19,680 nt of DNA from DATJHM01 sp035493895. Its GTDB lineage: Bacteria; Chloroflexota; Ktedonobacteria; Ktedonobacterales; Ktedonobacteraceae. Of this stretch, positions 12,602-19,051 are shown in pieces. Position numbers and translations under genes: made by a program. Where the stretch lies: positions 1 to 19,680 of the forward strand of contig DATJHM010000173.1 in the NCBI GenBank assembly GCA_035493895.1. The letters are read 5' to 3'. Below the pieces are notes generated by a model, which was not told where the DNA came from, ran no database searches, and saw only the letters and a list, made by a program, of their open reading frames with translations. The stretch's first letter is position 1. Every line of letters begins with the position of its first letter.

Positions 12602-12727
12602 TGGCGCGCAACAGCAACGGACGGAGATTGTACAGTATGGATGGGATGCATTATTTGTAACAGGAGATTATATCAACGTCAATATTATTGGCTATATGAA
12701 GTGCTATTCGTATTTGAAAAGAGAGGA

Positions 12728-12754
12728 GCAGAGAGGCATAAAAACGCCCTCTGC
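12728..12754 (-). terminator. Probable terminator of the S53 protease gene
   Basis: Minus strand: GCAGAGGGC (12754-12746), an 8-nt loop GTTTTTAT, then GCCTCTCTGC (12737-12728, one bulge), followed by a pyrimidine- and T-rich stretch. It lies 23 nt after the protease stop. Confidence 0.45.
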
Positions 12755-12776
12755 CCCCGTGCCTCCTGAAATGAGA

Positions 12777-14171
12777 TCAGGAGAGGAGGCGGATCAGAGC
12801 CGGGACAAGCACGCTGGCGTTAGGAGTTCCCCAACCAGTTGCAGCATCCCAGCCGACACGAGCGGGATAGCCGGGTTGATTGCCGGAACCATTGCCGCCA
12901 TGAGTTATATCATGATAGGCATTGCGAGGGCAGGCACAACGGCCGATTTGATACAGAGCATTATTGAGAAAACCAAGCGGGCGACCGGCTTTCTGATTGG
13001 CAATCGCGACAATACCGGCCCACTGAGGAGCCCCCTCGCTCGTGCCGCCAATGGTATAGTAACCCGCCTGCTTCTGGCCAAAGAAGCTCAAGTAGATCAG
13101 AATGCTGGTGGAAGGATTGGCATTATAGGCGATGTCAGGAATAGCGCGCTGACCATGCAGAAGGTTACGCAGAGGAGCGGAGTTTAGAGAGGACTTCTGA
13201 TAGGCAGGCTCAGCGAAATACTGGCTGATACCGCCGCCACTCGCCTCCGAGCGGGAATTATTCCAGACAGACTCCGAGATATAGTGGCCGCGTGTGCTCG
13301 CGTAGAGACTGGTGCCACCAACAGCCGTCACCCAGGGAGAAGAAGCAGGAAAAATCACCGTAGGAGACGGATAGATCTTCCCCTTCTCATCCTGATTGAG
13401 CACCCCTGCATCGCCAGAAGAAGCCAGAACCGTCACATGCTGGCTGGCAGCCTGTTTATAGAAGCTATCATACGCGTTCAAAATCGCTTTGCCCGCGGGA
13501 GAAAAAAGCGTATTCTCAGTCGCGCCCCAGCTCTGAGAGATAATAGAGCCGATATGGCGCTTCAGAGCATATTGCTCTAACTTCAGAAACTCAGGCATAC
13601 CCTGTACACCTTCAGTCTCTGAGACAGGGCTGGTCAAGACCACAATATTCGCACGGGGAGCCATCGCATGGGCCCACTCCACATCCAGAGTCGTCTCAAA
13701 AGCCCAGCCCGTCTGATCCGAATTGGAGGAATCGAAAGGAACAGAGCCCAGAGGAGCGTAGATTTGCAGAGACGGAGGGTCAGGCAAACCATAGCCTTGA
13801 TCGAAAGCATACAGATCGTGAGCCAGCGTCGGGCTCCCGAACGAATCGATAATCACAATCGTCTGACCAGCCCCATCATAGCCAGCATTCAGTAACGGAT
13901 TCAAACCGTAGATCGTTCGCATCTCCTGAGGACTGTAACAGGGGGTATGCGATTTGGCGCGGCAACCCGCATCGGTGGGAGGGACAGCTTTTTGCGAGAG
14001 TAGACTATATGTCCGGGCATATGGTCGAGCCAGTGTCCCGTGTGAAAGAGAAGGACTCAGCGAGTGAGCATGAGTGATGCTTGACGGAAGTAGAAGACAC
14101 GTCAGGAGCATCAAAGTGACGACAGGAATAGTGCAATACAGTTGAGCCTTACAAAAGGCAGCATGTTTCAT
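12777..14171 (-). CDS. Secreted serine-carboxyl protease, S53 (sedolisin/kumamolisin) family
   Basis: A 464-residue exported acid protease. A signal peptide covers about 1-37 (hydrophobic LMLLTCLLLPSS, cleavage near THAHS). The subtilisin-like catalytic domain begins about residue 78 (SPQEMRTIYGLNPL). The sedolisin triad is complete: E159 and D163 in FETTLDVEWAHAMAP, and S378 in GGTSEGAPQWAG. The oxyanion aspartate D254 is in ASSGDAG. The C-terminal calcium site is indicated by D421 (HDITHGGNG) and D442 (GWDAATGWGTPN). Kumamolisin-type enzymes usually carry an N-terminal prodomain of about 180 residues; here only about 40 residues lie between signal peptide and catalytic domain. The ATG at 14171 has GAGAGG 8 nt upstream. 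Likely role: scavenging extracellular protein, perhaps at low pH. Confidence 0.93.
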   Translation of the reverse strand: MKHAAFCKAQLYCTIPVVTLMLLTCLLLPSSITHAHSLSPSLSHGTLARPYARTYSLLSQKAVPPTDAGCRAKSHTPCYSPQEMRTIYGLNPLLNAGYDGAGQTIVIIDSFGSPTLAHDLYAFDQGYGLPDPPSLQIYAPLGSVPFDSSNSDQTGWAFETTLDVEWAHAMAPRANIVVLTSPVSETEGVQGMPEFLKLEQYALKRHIGSIISQSWGATENTLFSPAGKAILNAYDSFYKQAASQHVTVLASSGDAGVLNQDEKGKIYPSPTVIFPASSPWVTAVGGTSLYASTRGHYISESVWNNSRSEASGGGISQYFAEPAYQKSSLNSAPLRNLLHGQRAIPDIAYNANPSTSILIYLSFFGQKQAGYYTIGGTSEGAPQWAGIVAIANQKAGRPLGFLNNALYQIGRCACPRNAYHDITHGGNGSGNQPGYPARVGWDAATGWGTPNASVLVPALIRLLS

Positions 14172-14234
14172 GAAAAACACCTCTCTGGATTACCTACCAT
14201 ATGCGAGGGAGTAGAAGGAAAGAAAGGCCCCAAT

Positions 14235-14303
14235 GGGGAGCGTTCTGGCAGGGAACACTCCCCCACCACTCGCGCAGGTAATAAGGCCAGTCATCCCGGC
14301 CTT
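14235..14303 (-). promoter_or_regulatory. Two hairpins in the protease 5' leader
   Basis: First: AAGGCC (14283-14288) with GGCCTT (14298-14303). Second: GGGGAG-c-GTTC (14235-14245) with GAAC-a-CTCCCC (14253-14263), ten pairs with one mismatch and a 7-nt loop. Both lie between the predicted start of transcription (about 14323) and the ATG. They could regulate or stabilise the mRNA. Confidence 0.4.
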
Positions 14304-14329
14304 GCAGATCATCGTGTCAGATGGACGTT

Positions 14330-14358
14330 ACAATAACATGAAATTTCTCTTTGGTCAA
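14330..14358 (-). promoter_or_regulatory. Putative promoter of the S53 protease gene
   Basis: Minus strand: TTGACC (14358-14353), 17-nt spacer, TATTGT (14335-14330). The -35 is one base off consensus and the spacing is optimal. It gives a leader of about 150 nt. Confidence 0.5.
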
Positions 14359-14570
14359 ACAAATACATCTAACACCATAAATACATTTATCTCAAAAAAT
14401 TGCTTATATAGCTCAAATAAAAATCAATACAGTGAAAATATAGCAGTAAAATAGACAATTAGCATACAAATTTCTTTTCTCGAGTGGAATAGTTCACAGC
14501 TAACAAATGAAGAGCCATGATATACTAATGATCATGAAGGGATTAGCATGCGTAAAATTGGAGGTAGGGA

Positions 14571-16709
14571 ATGCCACTAGATGGAACACTTCTGGGGCGA
14601 TATCGATTAATACGTCAGTTGGGCAGTGGGGGAATGGGAGAAGTGTATCTGGCAGAAGATACGCGTATCAATCGTCAAATCGCGATCAAAATCGTGCGCA
14701 GCGAAGTAATGCCTTATCCAAATAATAGTGCATTGGAGGATGCGACGCGCCTCTTCCGCCGAGAAATGAAAGCGATCAGTCAGCTCGACCATCCACGTAT
14801 CCTCCCGCTCTACGATTACGGTGAAGAGACAAGCAACGGAAATACCATAACCTATATGGTCATGCCCTACCGTTCCGCAGGTTCACTGGCCGATTGGCTA
14901 CGCACACATACTGGCGCACGTCTGCGCCCGGAAGAGGTTGCAGCAATTATCAATCAGGCAGCGGAAGCCTTGCAGCATGCCCATGATCGACAGATCATAC
15001 ACCAGGACGTGAAACCTTCAAATTTTCTCGTGCATAACAGCTCCTCGCAATCCCACGTGCCCGACCTGTTACTGGCCGACTTTGGCATAGCGAAATCCAC
15101 CGCCAACACCTCCTCCATGAGCCAGAACGTACGAGGGACGCCAACCTATATGGCCCCGGAACAATGGGATGGGCATCCCGTAGCAGCAACGGACCAGTAT
15201 GCCCTGGGCATCATGGCCTATCTCCTCCTGACCGGAACCGCTCCCTTCCAGGGTGGGCCAGGGCAGGTGATGCGTCAGCATTATATGAGCCAACCGGTGC
15301 CACCAAGCCGTCTGGACGCACATATTTCTAGCGCCCTCGATGCCGTCGTCTTGCGAGCACTGGCAAAAAAGCCGGAAGAGCGTTATCCTTCGATTCGCGA
15401 ATTCGCCCATACATTTCGGCAAGCGACCGAGAAGAGACAGCAAGATCTGCACGCCACCCTGGCAATTAGCCGACAGGAGGCAGAGCAAGGCACCGTACGC
15501 ACGCTGAACCTTCCCGGCCAAAGACAGGTTCTGATCACCGTGCCTGCACGGGCGTATCACGACCAGATTCTCCGCCTGGAAGGAATGGGAGAAGCGGCAT
15601 ACGAAGGAGGACCACGCAGTACATTGCTGCTCACAATCGCCATTACAGAAGAGAGTGCCGCCCAACGTCCTCAGAACACAAATAGCTATGAACCTACAGA
15701 GGTAGCGCATATCAATCCAGCCGAACAGAGGCGGCCCGGTCAGTCCACGCCTTCCTGGCCAATTCCGCCAAATCAGCCGCGTTATGGTGAGTACACACCG
15801 CCACCACCGCCGCCGGTCTATCATGCGGGGCAGGCAGGCTATCCTGTTGTATCACCCTATGAGACCACACCATCTGGAGGAGGGGCATACCCTGGAGCAC
15901 TGCAACCGGCTATGCCGGTCAGGAAGCGCAATCCGCTGAGCCTGATATTGCTTGTTCTTGTGATCGTGCTACTTATTACTGCGGGCGGCATTGGTATATT
16001 TAGCTATAATAATCATGCCCGGCAAATTTATGCGCAGGCGACACAGGCGGCGAGCGACGCCACCGCTCACGCCGTACAGACCACCGCGACAGCCCAGTTT
16101 GCCGCAACGGCGACCGAGCAGGCACAGGACAGCAACCCGTATGTATCAGGCTCAAGCAAATTGTTGATGCACGATCCCCTCAGCCAGGCCTCGACAACCT
16201 GGCAGGTTGATCCAACTGATAATCTTGGCGGCTCGTGCACCTTCATCAACAACACCTATCATATCAAAGAGACCAGAGCAGGCTACTTCCGCATCTGTAG
16301 CGCGCACTCGACAGATGTCAGCGACTTCGTCTTCGAGGTGCATATGCAGATCCTCAGCGGTCACTGTGGAGGCATCCTGTTCCGTCAATTGACAGCAGGA
16401 CAGTATTACCTCTATCGGGTCTGCGCGGATGGTTATTATGGTCTCACCCGCTACGTCGACAACACCGGGCAAAACTCGCTTTCGATGCGCTACACCACCT
16501 CGCCAGCGATCCATAAAGGGACGCAGGAGAACGTGATCGCAGTCGTTGCCCAGGGGACGCGCATTCATCTTTACGTAAATAACAAAGATATAGATAACTT
16601 TGACGATGGAAATTATCTACACGGCGGGCTTGGGCTGATCGCAGACTATAATGATGCGGTAGTAGAGGTCGCTTATAGTAATGTGCGCATATGGAATCTG
16701 GTCGTGTGA
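14571..16709 (+). CDS. Transmembrane Ser/Thr protein kinase (PknB-like) with extracellular LamG/DUF1080-like domain
   Basis: A 712-residue Hanks-type receptor kinase. Kinase domain at 11-285: Gly-loop GSGGMGEV (18-25), K40, E65, catalytic HQDVKPSN (144-151; Q145 replaces the usual R), DFG 170-172, GTPTYMAPE (189-197). Residues 307-358 (TLNLPGQRQVLITVP...LRLEGMG) resemble the C-terminal beta domain of DnaJ. A Pro/Tyr-rich linker leads to a transmembrane helix at 455-477, then an Ala/Thr-rich stalk and an extracellular beta-sandwich at about 530-712 (GGILFRQLTAGQYYLYRV, RIHLYVNNKDI) of the DUF1080/concanavalin-like type with four cysteines (C556, C576, C599, C618). This outer part would sense carbohydrate or wall material. 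The ATG at 14571 has GGAGG (14560-14564). It is divergent from the protease gene and shares the AT-rich promoter region. Confidence 0.93.
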   Translation: MPLDGTLLGRYRLIRQLGSGGMGEVYLAEDTRINRQIAIKIVRSEVMPYPNNSALEDATRLFRREMKAISQLDHPRILPLYDYGEETSNGNTITYMVMPYRSAGSLADWLRTHTGARLRPEEVAAIINQAAEALQHAHDRQIIHQDVKPSNFLVHNSSSQSHVPDLLLADFGIAKSTANTSSMSQNVRGTPTYMAPEQWDGHPVAATDQYALGIMAYLLLTGTAPFQGGPGQVMRQHYMSQPVPPSRLDAHISSALDAVVLRALAKKPEERYPSIREFAHTFRQATEKRQQDLHATLAISRQEAEQGTVRTLNLPGQRQVLITVPARAYHDQILRLEGMGEAAYEGGPRSTLLLTIAITEESAAQRPQNTNSYEPTEVAHINPAEQRRPGQSTPSWPIPPNQPRYGEYTPPPPPPVYHAGQAGYPVVSPYETTPSGGGAYPGALQPAMPVRKRNPLSLILLVLVIVLLITAGGIGIFSYNNHARQIYAQATQAASDATAHAVQTTATAQFAATATEQAQDSNPYVSGSSKLLMHDPLSQASTTWQVDPTDNLGGSCTFINNTYHIKETRAGYFRICSAHSTDVSDFVFEVHMQILSGHCGGILFRQLTAGQYYLYRVCADGYYGLTRYVDNTGQNSLSMRYTTSPAIHKGTQENVIAVVAQGTRIHLYVNNKDIDNFDDGNYLHGGLGLIADYNDAVVEVAYSNVRIWNLVV

Positions 16710-16874
16710 TGGAGTACTCGGAAGCATTGTAGAGTAGTGGCGCGGTGGAGTGCAACGGAACTGCGCCCGGGTAGCCGATGACGGATCTGGCTCCGCAGGG
16801 GGTGAATGGAGGGGCAAGGATGGATGGTTTTTGTTGCGATCTCGGAGCACGAGAAAGCGGGTGTATGAGACCGC

Positions 16875-16919
16875 CGATCCCTCCGTTGGCCGAGATTGCC
16901 TGCGGAGTGGGAGGGATCG
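16875..16919. repeat. 10-bp perfect inverted repeat
   Basis: CGATCCCTCC and GGAGGGATCG around a 25-nt loop. A shorter version of the same motif, CGATCC/GGATCG, occurs at 5713-5734 in another intergenic region. Confidence 0.6.
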
Positions 16920-16930
16920 TAGGAGTTCGC

Positions 16931-16976
16931 GGACGCCATTCCGCTGCGGCTTTATGGCGTCCCTACTCCTTTTAAC
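16931..16976 (+). repeat. 9-bp hairpin with CTACTCC tail and T-run
   Basis: GGACGCCAT/ATGGCGTCC around a loop with its own small CCG/CGG pairing, then CTACTCCTTTTAACC. The layout (GC-rich hairpin followed by CTAC plus pyrimidines) parallels the dispersed family at 2062 and 7990. As it ends in a T-run it could terminate the kinase transcript. Confidence 0.5.
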
Positions 16977-16983
16977 CGAAATA

Positions 16984-17364
16984 TCACATGGGATCAGCTG
17001 GTGGTAAAGGGCGTGATGTTGAGGCTACGAAGGTCATGGCTTCAGTTGCCAGAGATAGCCAATCGGCGGAAGAGGAGGGATCGAGAACAATCCACTCTTT
17101 CATGAGGTGGCCATCGTGACGGGGATCAAAGCGTTCCCCGTCGTCGGAAGCGACAAGCGTATCGACGCGAGACTTTGGAAGCTTAACAATGAGTCTGCCC
17201 CTGACGAGCATCGCAAAGATCTTATCGTGAACTTTCAGGGCTGATGAACCGAACCATCTCTTCGCCGAGGCTCCGTCCAGCGGAGGAGTAACGCCAGGAT
17301 GGTTGAGGAGTTCTCCAACAACCATCGCAAAGCGCTCTTCAGGAGTAACAGGTGAATGGCTCAA
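16984..17364 (-). CDS. TfoX/Sxy-like N-terminal domain protein
   Basis: A 126-residue cytoplasmic protein. The central part (about 35-75: KRWFGSSALKVHDKIFAMLV, GRLIVKLPKSRVD) matches the small standalone TfoX/Sxy N-terminal-like proteins found in actinobacteria and Chloroflexota, followed by MKEWIVLDPSSSADWLSLA. In gamma-proteobacteria TfoX regulates competence; standalone members have no established role, and none should be assumed. The start is a TTG directly after the TAA of the upstream gene, with AGGTAAG a few bases earlier, so it is translationally coupled and last in the patatin operon. I find no other start codon that keeps the conserved VTPEERF segment. Confidence 0.72.
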   Translation of the reverse strand: MSHSPVTPEERFAMVVGELLNHPGVTPPLDGASAKRWFGSSALKVHDKIFAMLVRGRLIVKLPKSRVDTLVASDDGERFDPRHDGHLMKEWIVLDPSSSADWLSLATEAMTFVASTSRPLPPADPM

Positions 17365-17739
17365 TTACTTACCTGCCACTTCAAGCATCTTATGCCACGG
17401 TGTTGCATCAAAGACCAGAATAATAGTCGAGATCTTGCCATCAGTGAGACGAAAATGCTCGACGGTGCGAATGGTGCCAACGGGCATGGATGTATGTACG
17501 TCATAGACAAGCGTGGCCTCAGCAGTTCCATAGAGTTCACTGAGCATATCGAAACCAGTTACCTGCTGGCTAAATTTGCGGAGCTGGTCCAGATAGGGAG
17601 CGGGCTCGTAGTAGTTCGTGAGCGGCGTGAGATTCGTGAACTCGTTGGAGAGAAACGTTCCGGCGGTGGTTACATCTCCGGATATCCAGGCATCATGATA
17701 GGATCGTACGACCTGACGAGATTGAATTTCAGTTGTCAT
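17365..17739 (-). CDS. NTF2-like (SnoaL-type) fold protein
   Basis: A 124-residue single-domain protein with the layout of NTF2-like/SnoaL proteins: an N-terminal helix RSYHDAWISGD, the FLSNEF strand, a YLDQLRKFSQQVTGF helix, and a C-terminal pair of strands, TVEHFRLTDGKISTIILVFD. This cone-shaped fold hosts small isomerases and hydrolases or acts as a binding domain; the substrate cannot be read from the sequence. The ATG at 17739 has GGAAGGAG upstream. It is the middle gene between patatin-like (40 nt gap) and TfoX-like (no gap) genes on the same strand, so all three are probably co-expressed. Confidence 0.75.
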   Translation of the reverse strand: MTTEIQSRQVVRSYHDAWISGDVTTAGTFLSNEFTNLTPLTNYYEPAPYLDQLRKFSQQVTGFDMLSELYGTAEATLVYDVHTSMPVGTIRTVEHFRLTDGKISTIILVFDATPWHKMLEVAGK

Positions 17740-17779
17740 TGATTCTGCTCCTTCCCCTTTTACAGGCGTTATTCATAGA

Positions 17780-18634
17780 TTACCATAGGGCAGCCACGCG
17801 TGCCACCTCGTGTCGACTCTGCTCTCGGCCCAGATTAGCGGCGATTCCTCGCAGGGAGGGATCAAGCACATTGCCTCCAACGGAGGCCAGGGCTGCCTTC
17901 ATCGCTTCATCGGGTGTAATCACTTCTATCTGCGCTCCCTGGCGCTGCACGCGCTCTATTTGTGCATCCAGGCTTTCCAGTATTGCAAATGGAGGAATAT
18001 CGGGCTGGAGCACCAGGATCTTGTCGAAGCCAGCAGCCAGGTCCAGATTAGCCATCGAGTAGCACCCGCCATCGATATAGCGATGCTGATTGACCGTGGC
18101 TGGAGGCCACACATAGGGCAATGCGCTACTCGCCATCACCGCGTCGACTAGCTCAACCTCGGACTCACGTGTGAAAATAGTTCGCTCGCCGCTGAACGCG
18201 TCAACAGCCACAATTTCTAACCGGCATTGGGGCCAGCTATTCACCGGCAGGCGTGAGACAACCACCTCCCGACGTTGGGCCTCTGGTACTGTAGTACGAG
18301 CCGCTAACGCCAGAGTGCCGATACGTTGCATAATCTCGGAATGCGTCCCTCCTTCTTCGAGAGCGCGGGTGAAACCAGCCAACATCTCCGCGAAGTCGGG
18401 CTGAGGTGCCAATTCATGAGCCTGTAGCGCTGGATCAACCTGTCGCTGAAAGAGTTCATCCAGCGACCGGCCGCTGGTGATCTGTGCTGCTACATTAGAA
18501 CCAGCTGAAGTTCCTACAAAGAGATCGGCATTACGAACATCTATCCCGGCTTTAGCCAGTCCCACGAGAATCCCGGTCTCCCAGGCAATTCCCGCGATAC
18601 CCCCTCCGCCGAGCACTAACGCGTGTGTTGTCAT
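17780..18634 (-). CDS. Patatin-like phospholipase
   Basis: A 284-residue lipid acyl hydrolase with a Ser-Asp dyad. The oxyanion-hole loop GGGGIAG (9-15), the nucleophile elbow GTSAGS with S43, and the DGG motif with D188 (YIDGGCYS) are all in place, so it should be active. The later part (about 200-284) ends in a helix-rich region. There is no signal peptide or membrane helix, so it is probably cytoplasmic, acting on membrane lipids or acyl esters. The ATG at 18634 has AAGGAAT upstream. It is the first gene of a three-gene minus-strand operon with an operator-like palindrome near the promoter. Confidence 0.9.
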   Translation of the reverse strand: MTTHALVLGGGGIAGIAWETGILVGLAKAGIDVRNADLFVGTSAGSNVAAQITSGRSLDELFQRQVDPALQAHELAPQPDFAEMLAGFTRALEEGGTHSEIMQRIGTLALAARTTVPEAQRREVVVSRLPVNSWPQCRLEIVAVDAFSGERTIFTRESEVELVDAVMASSALPYVWPPATVNQHRYIDGGCYSMANLDLAAGFDKILVLQPDIPPFAILESLDAQIERVQRQGAQIEVITPDEAMKAALASVGGNVLDPSLRGIAANLGREQSRHEVARVAALW

Positions 18635-19051
18635 CGTTGTATTCCTTCGTATTTCTATCGCTAGAGAAAAATAAACTGAAGAGAATATAACAAAGGAATG
18701 GCGACAACCCTATGTCACCATTATGAAAAAATTGTCCCGCTTCTTGTATAAATTCTGCCATGTGATGGCGCTCTCGAAGCTATAATCGGTTCTGTGTCTC
18801 TCCGTCTTTTCCTGTCTGAATTCGTACTGGTTACTGTCAAAAGAACTGTCACCACGGACCCATGAACGAGCTCAAAAATAGGGTAAAGTAGTGAGGCAGA
18901 TGCCAAACCGCGCGTTGGGAACTGTCAAAATTCTCGCAAAAATGCAATCTATCTCACATCATTGGAGAAAACGATCTGGATGCGATGATGCCCTAGTAAG
19001 CGAGTGACCTGAAGAGGCACGCCTCGATCACAGTCAGCCGCTCAAAACACT
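18635..19051. other. Intergenic region with operator-like elements
   Basis: 417 nt without a supportable gene. It contains a candidate -10 box for the patatin operon (TATATT, minus strand, 18689-18684), the palindrome at 18697-18722, and ACTGTCA at three positions (18833, 18845, 18921), the middle one reading ACTGTCACC like the palindrome's half-site. A 61-codon minus frame (18721-18906) has no ribosome-binding site. Confidence 0.55.
18697..18722. promoter_or_regulatory. Operator-like palindrome at the patatin operon promoter
   Basis: AATGGCGAC (18697-18705), 8 nt, GTCACCATT (18714-18722): nine pairs with one wobble. It lies immediately upstream of a TATATT box on the minus strand, where a bound repressor would block the -35 region. 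The size fits a TetR-type operator; no regulator gene is in the window. Confidence 0.5.

Larger units (their letters stand above)
14181..14570. other. Divergent intergenic region, protease and kinase
   Basis: 390 nt without a gene. The half next to the protease is GC-rich and contains two hairpins that would fall in the protease mRNA leader. The half next to the kinase (about 14335-14470) is very AT-rich and should hold both promoters. No plausible small gene found. Confidence 0.6.
16710..16983. other. Convergent intergenic region with two hairpins
   Basis: Between convergent kinase and TfoX-like genes. It carries CGATCCCTCC (16875-16884) with GGAGGGATCG (16910-16919), and GGACGCCAT (16931-16939) with ATGGCGTCC (16954-16962), followed by CTACTCCTTTT. 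These may act as terminators for both sides; the second ends in a short T-run on the plus strand. Confidence 0.5.

Noticed and set aside
12591..13187. Plus-strand frame spanning the thi promoter and the 3' part of the protease
   Set aside because: It overlaps the catalytic serine region of the S53 protease on the other strand and has no ribosome-binding site.
15069..15824. Long minus-strand frame opposite the kinase
   Set aside because: It overlaps the conserved kinase domain; the translation has no family character.
18721..18906. Minus-strand 61-codon frame in the patatin-TPR gap
   Set aside because: No ribosome-binding site, crosses the operator-like palindrome and has no recognisable content.
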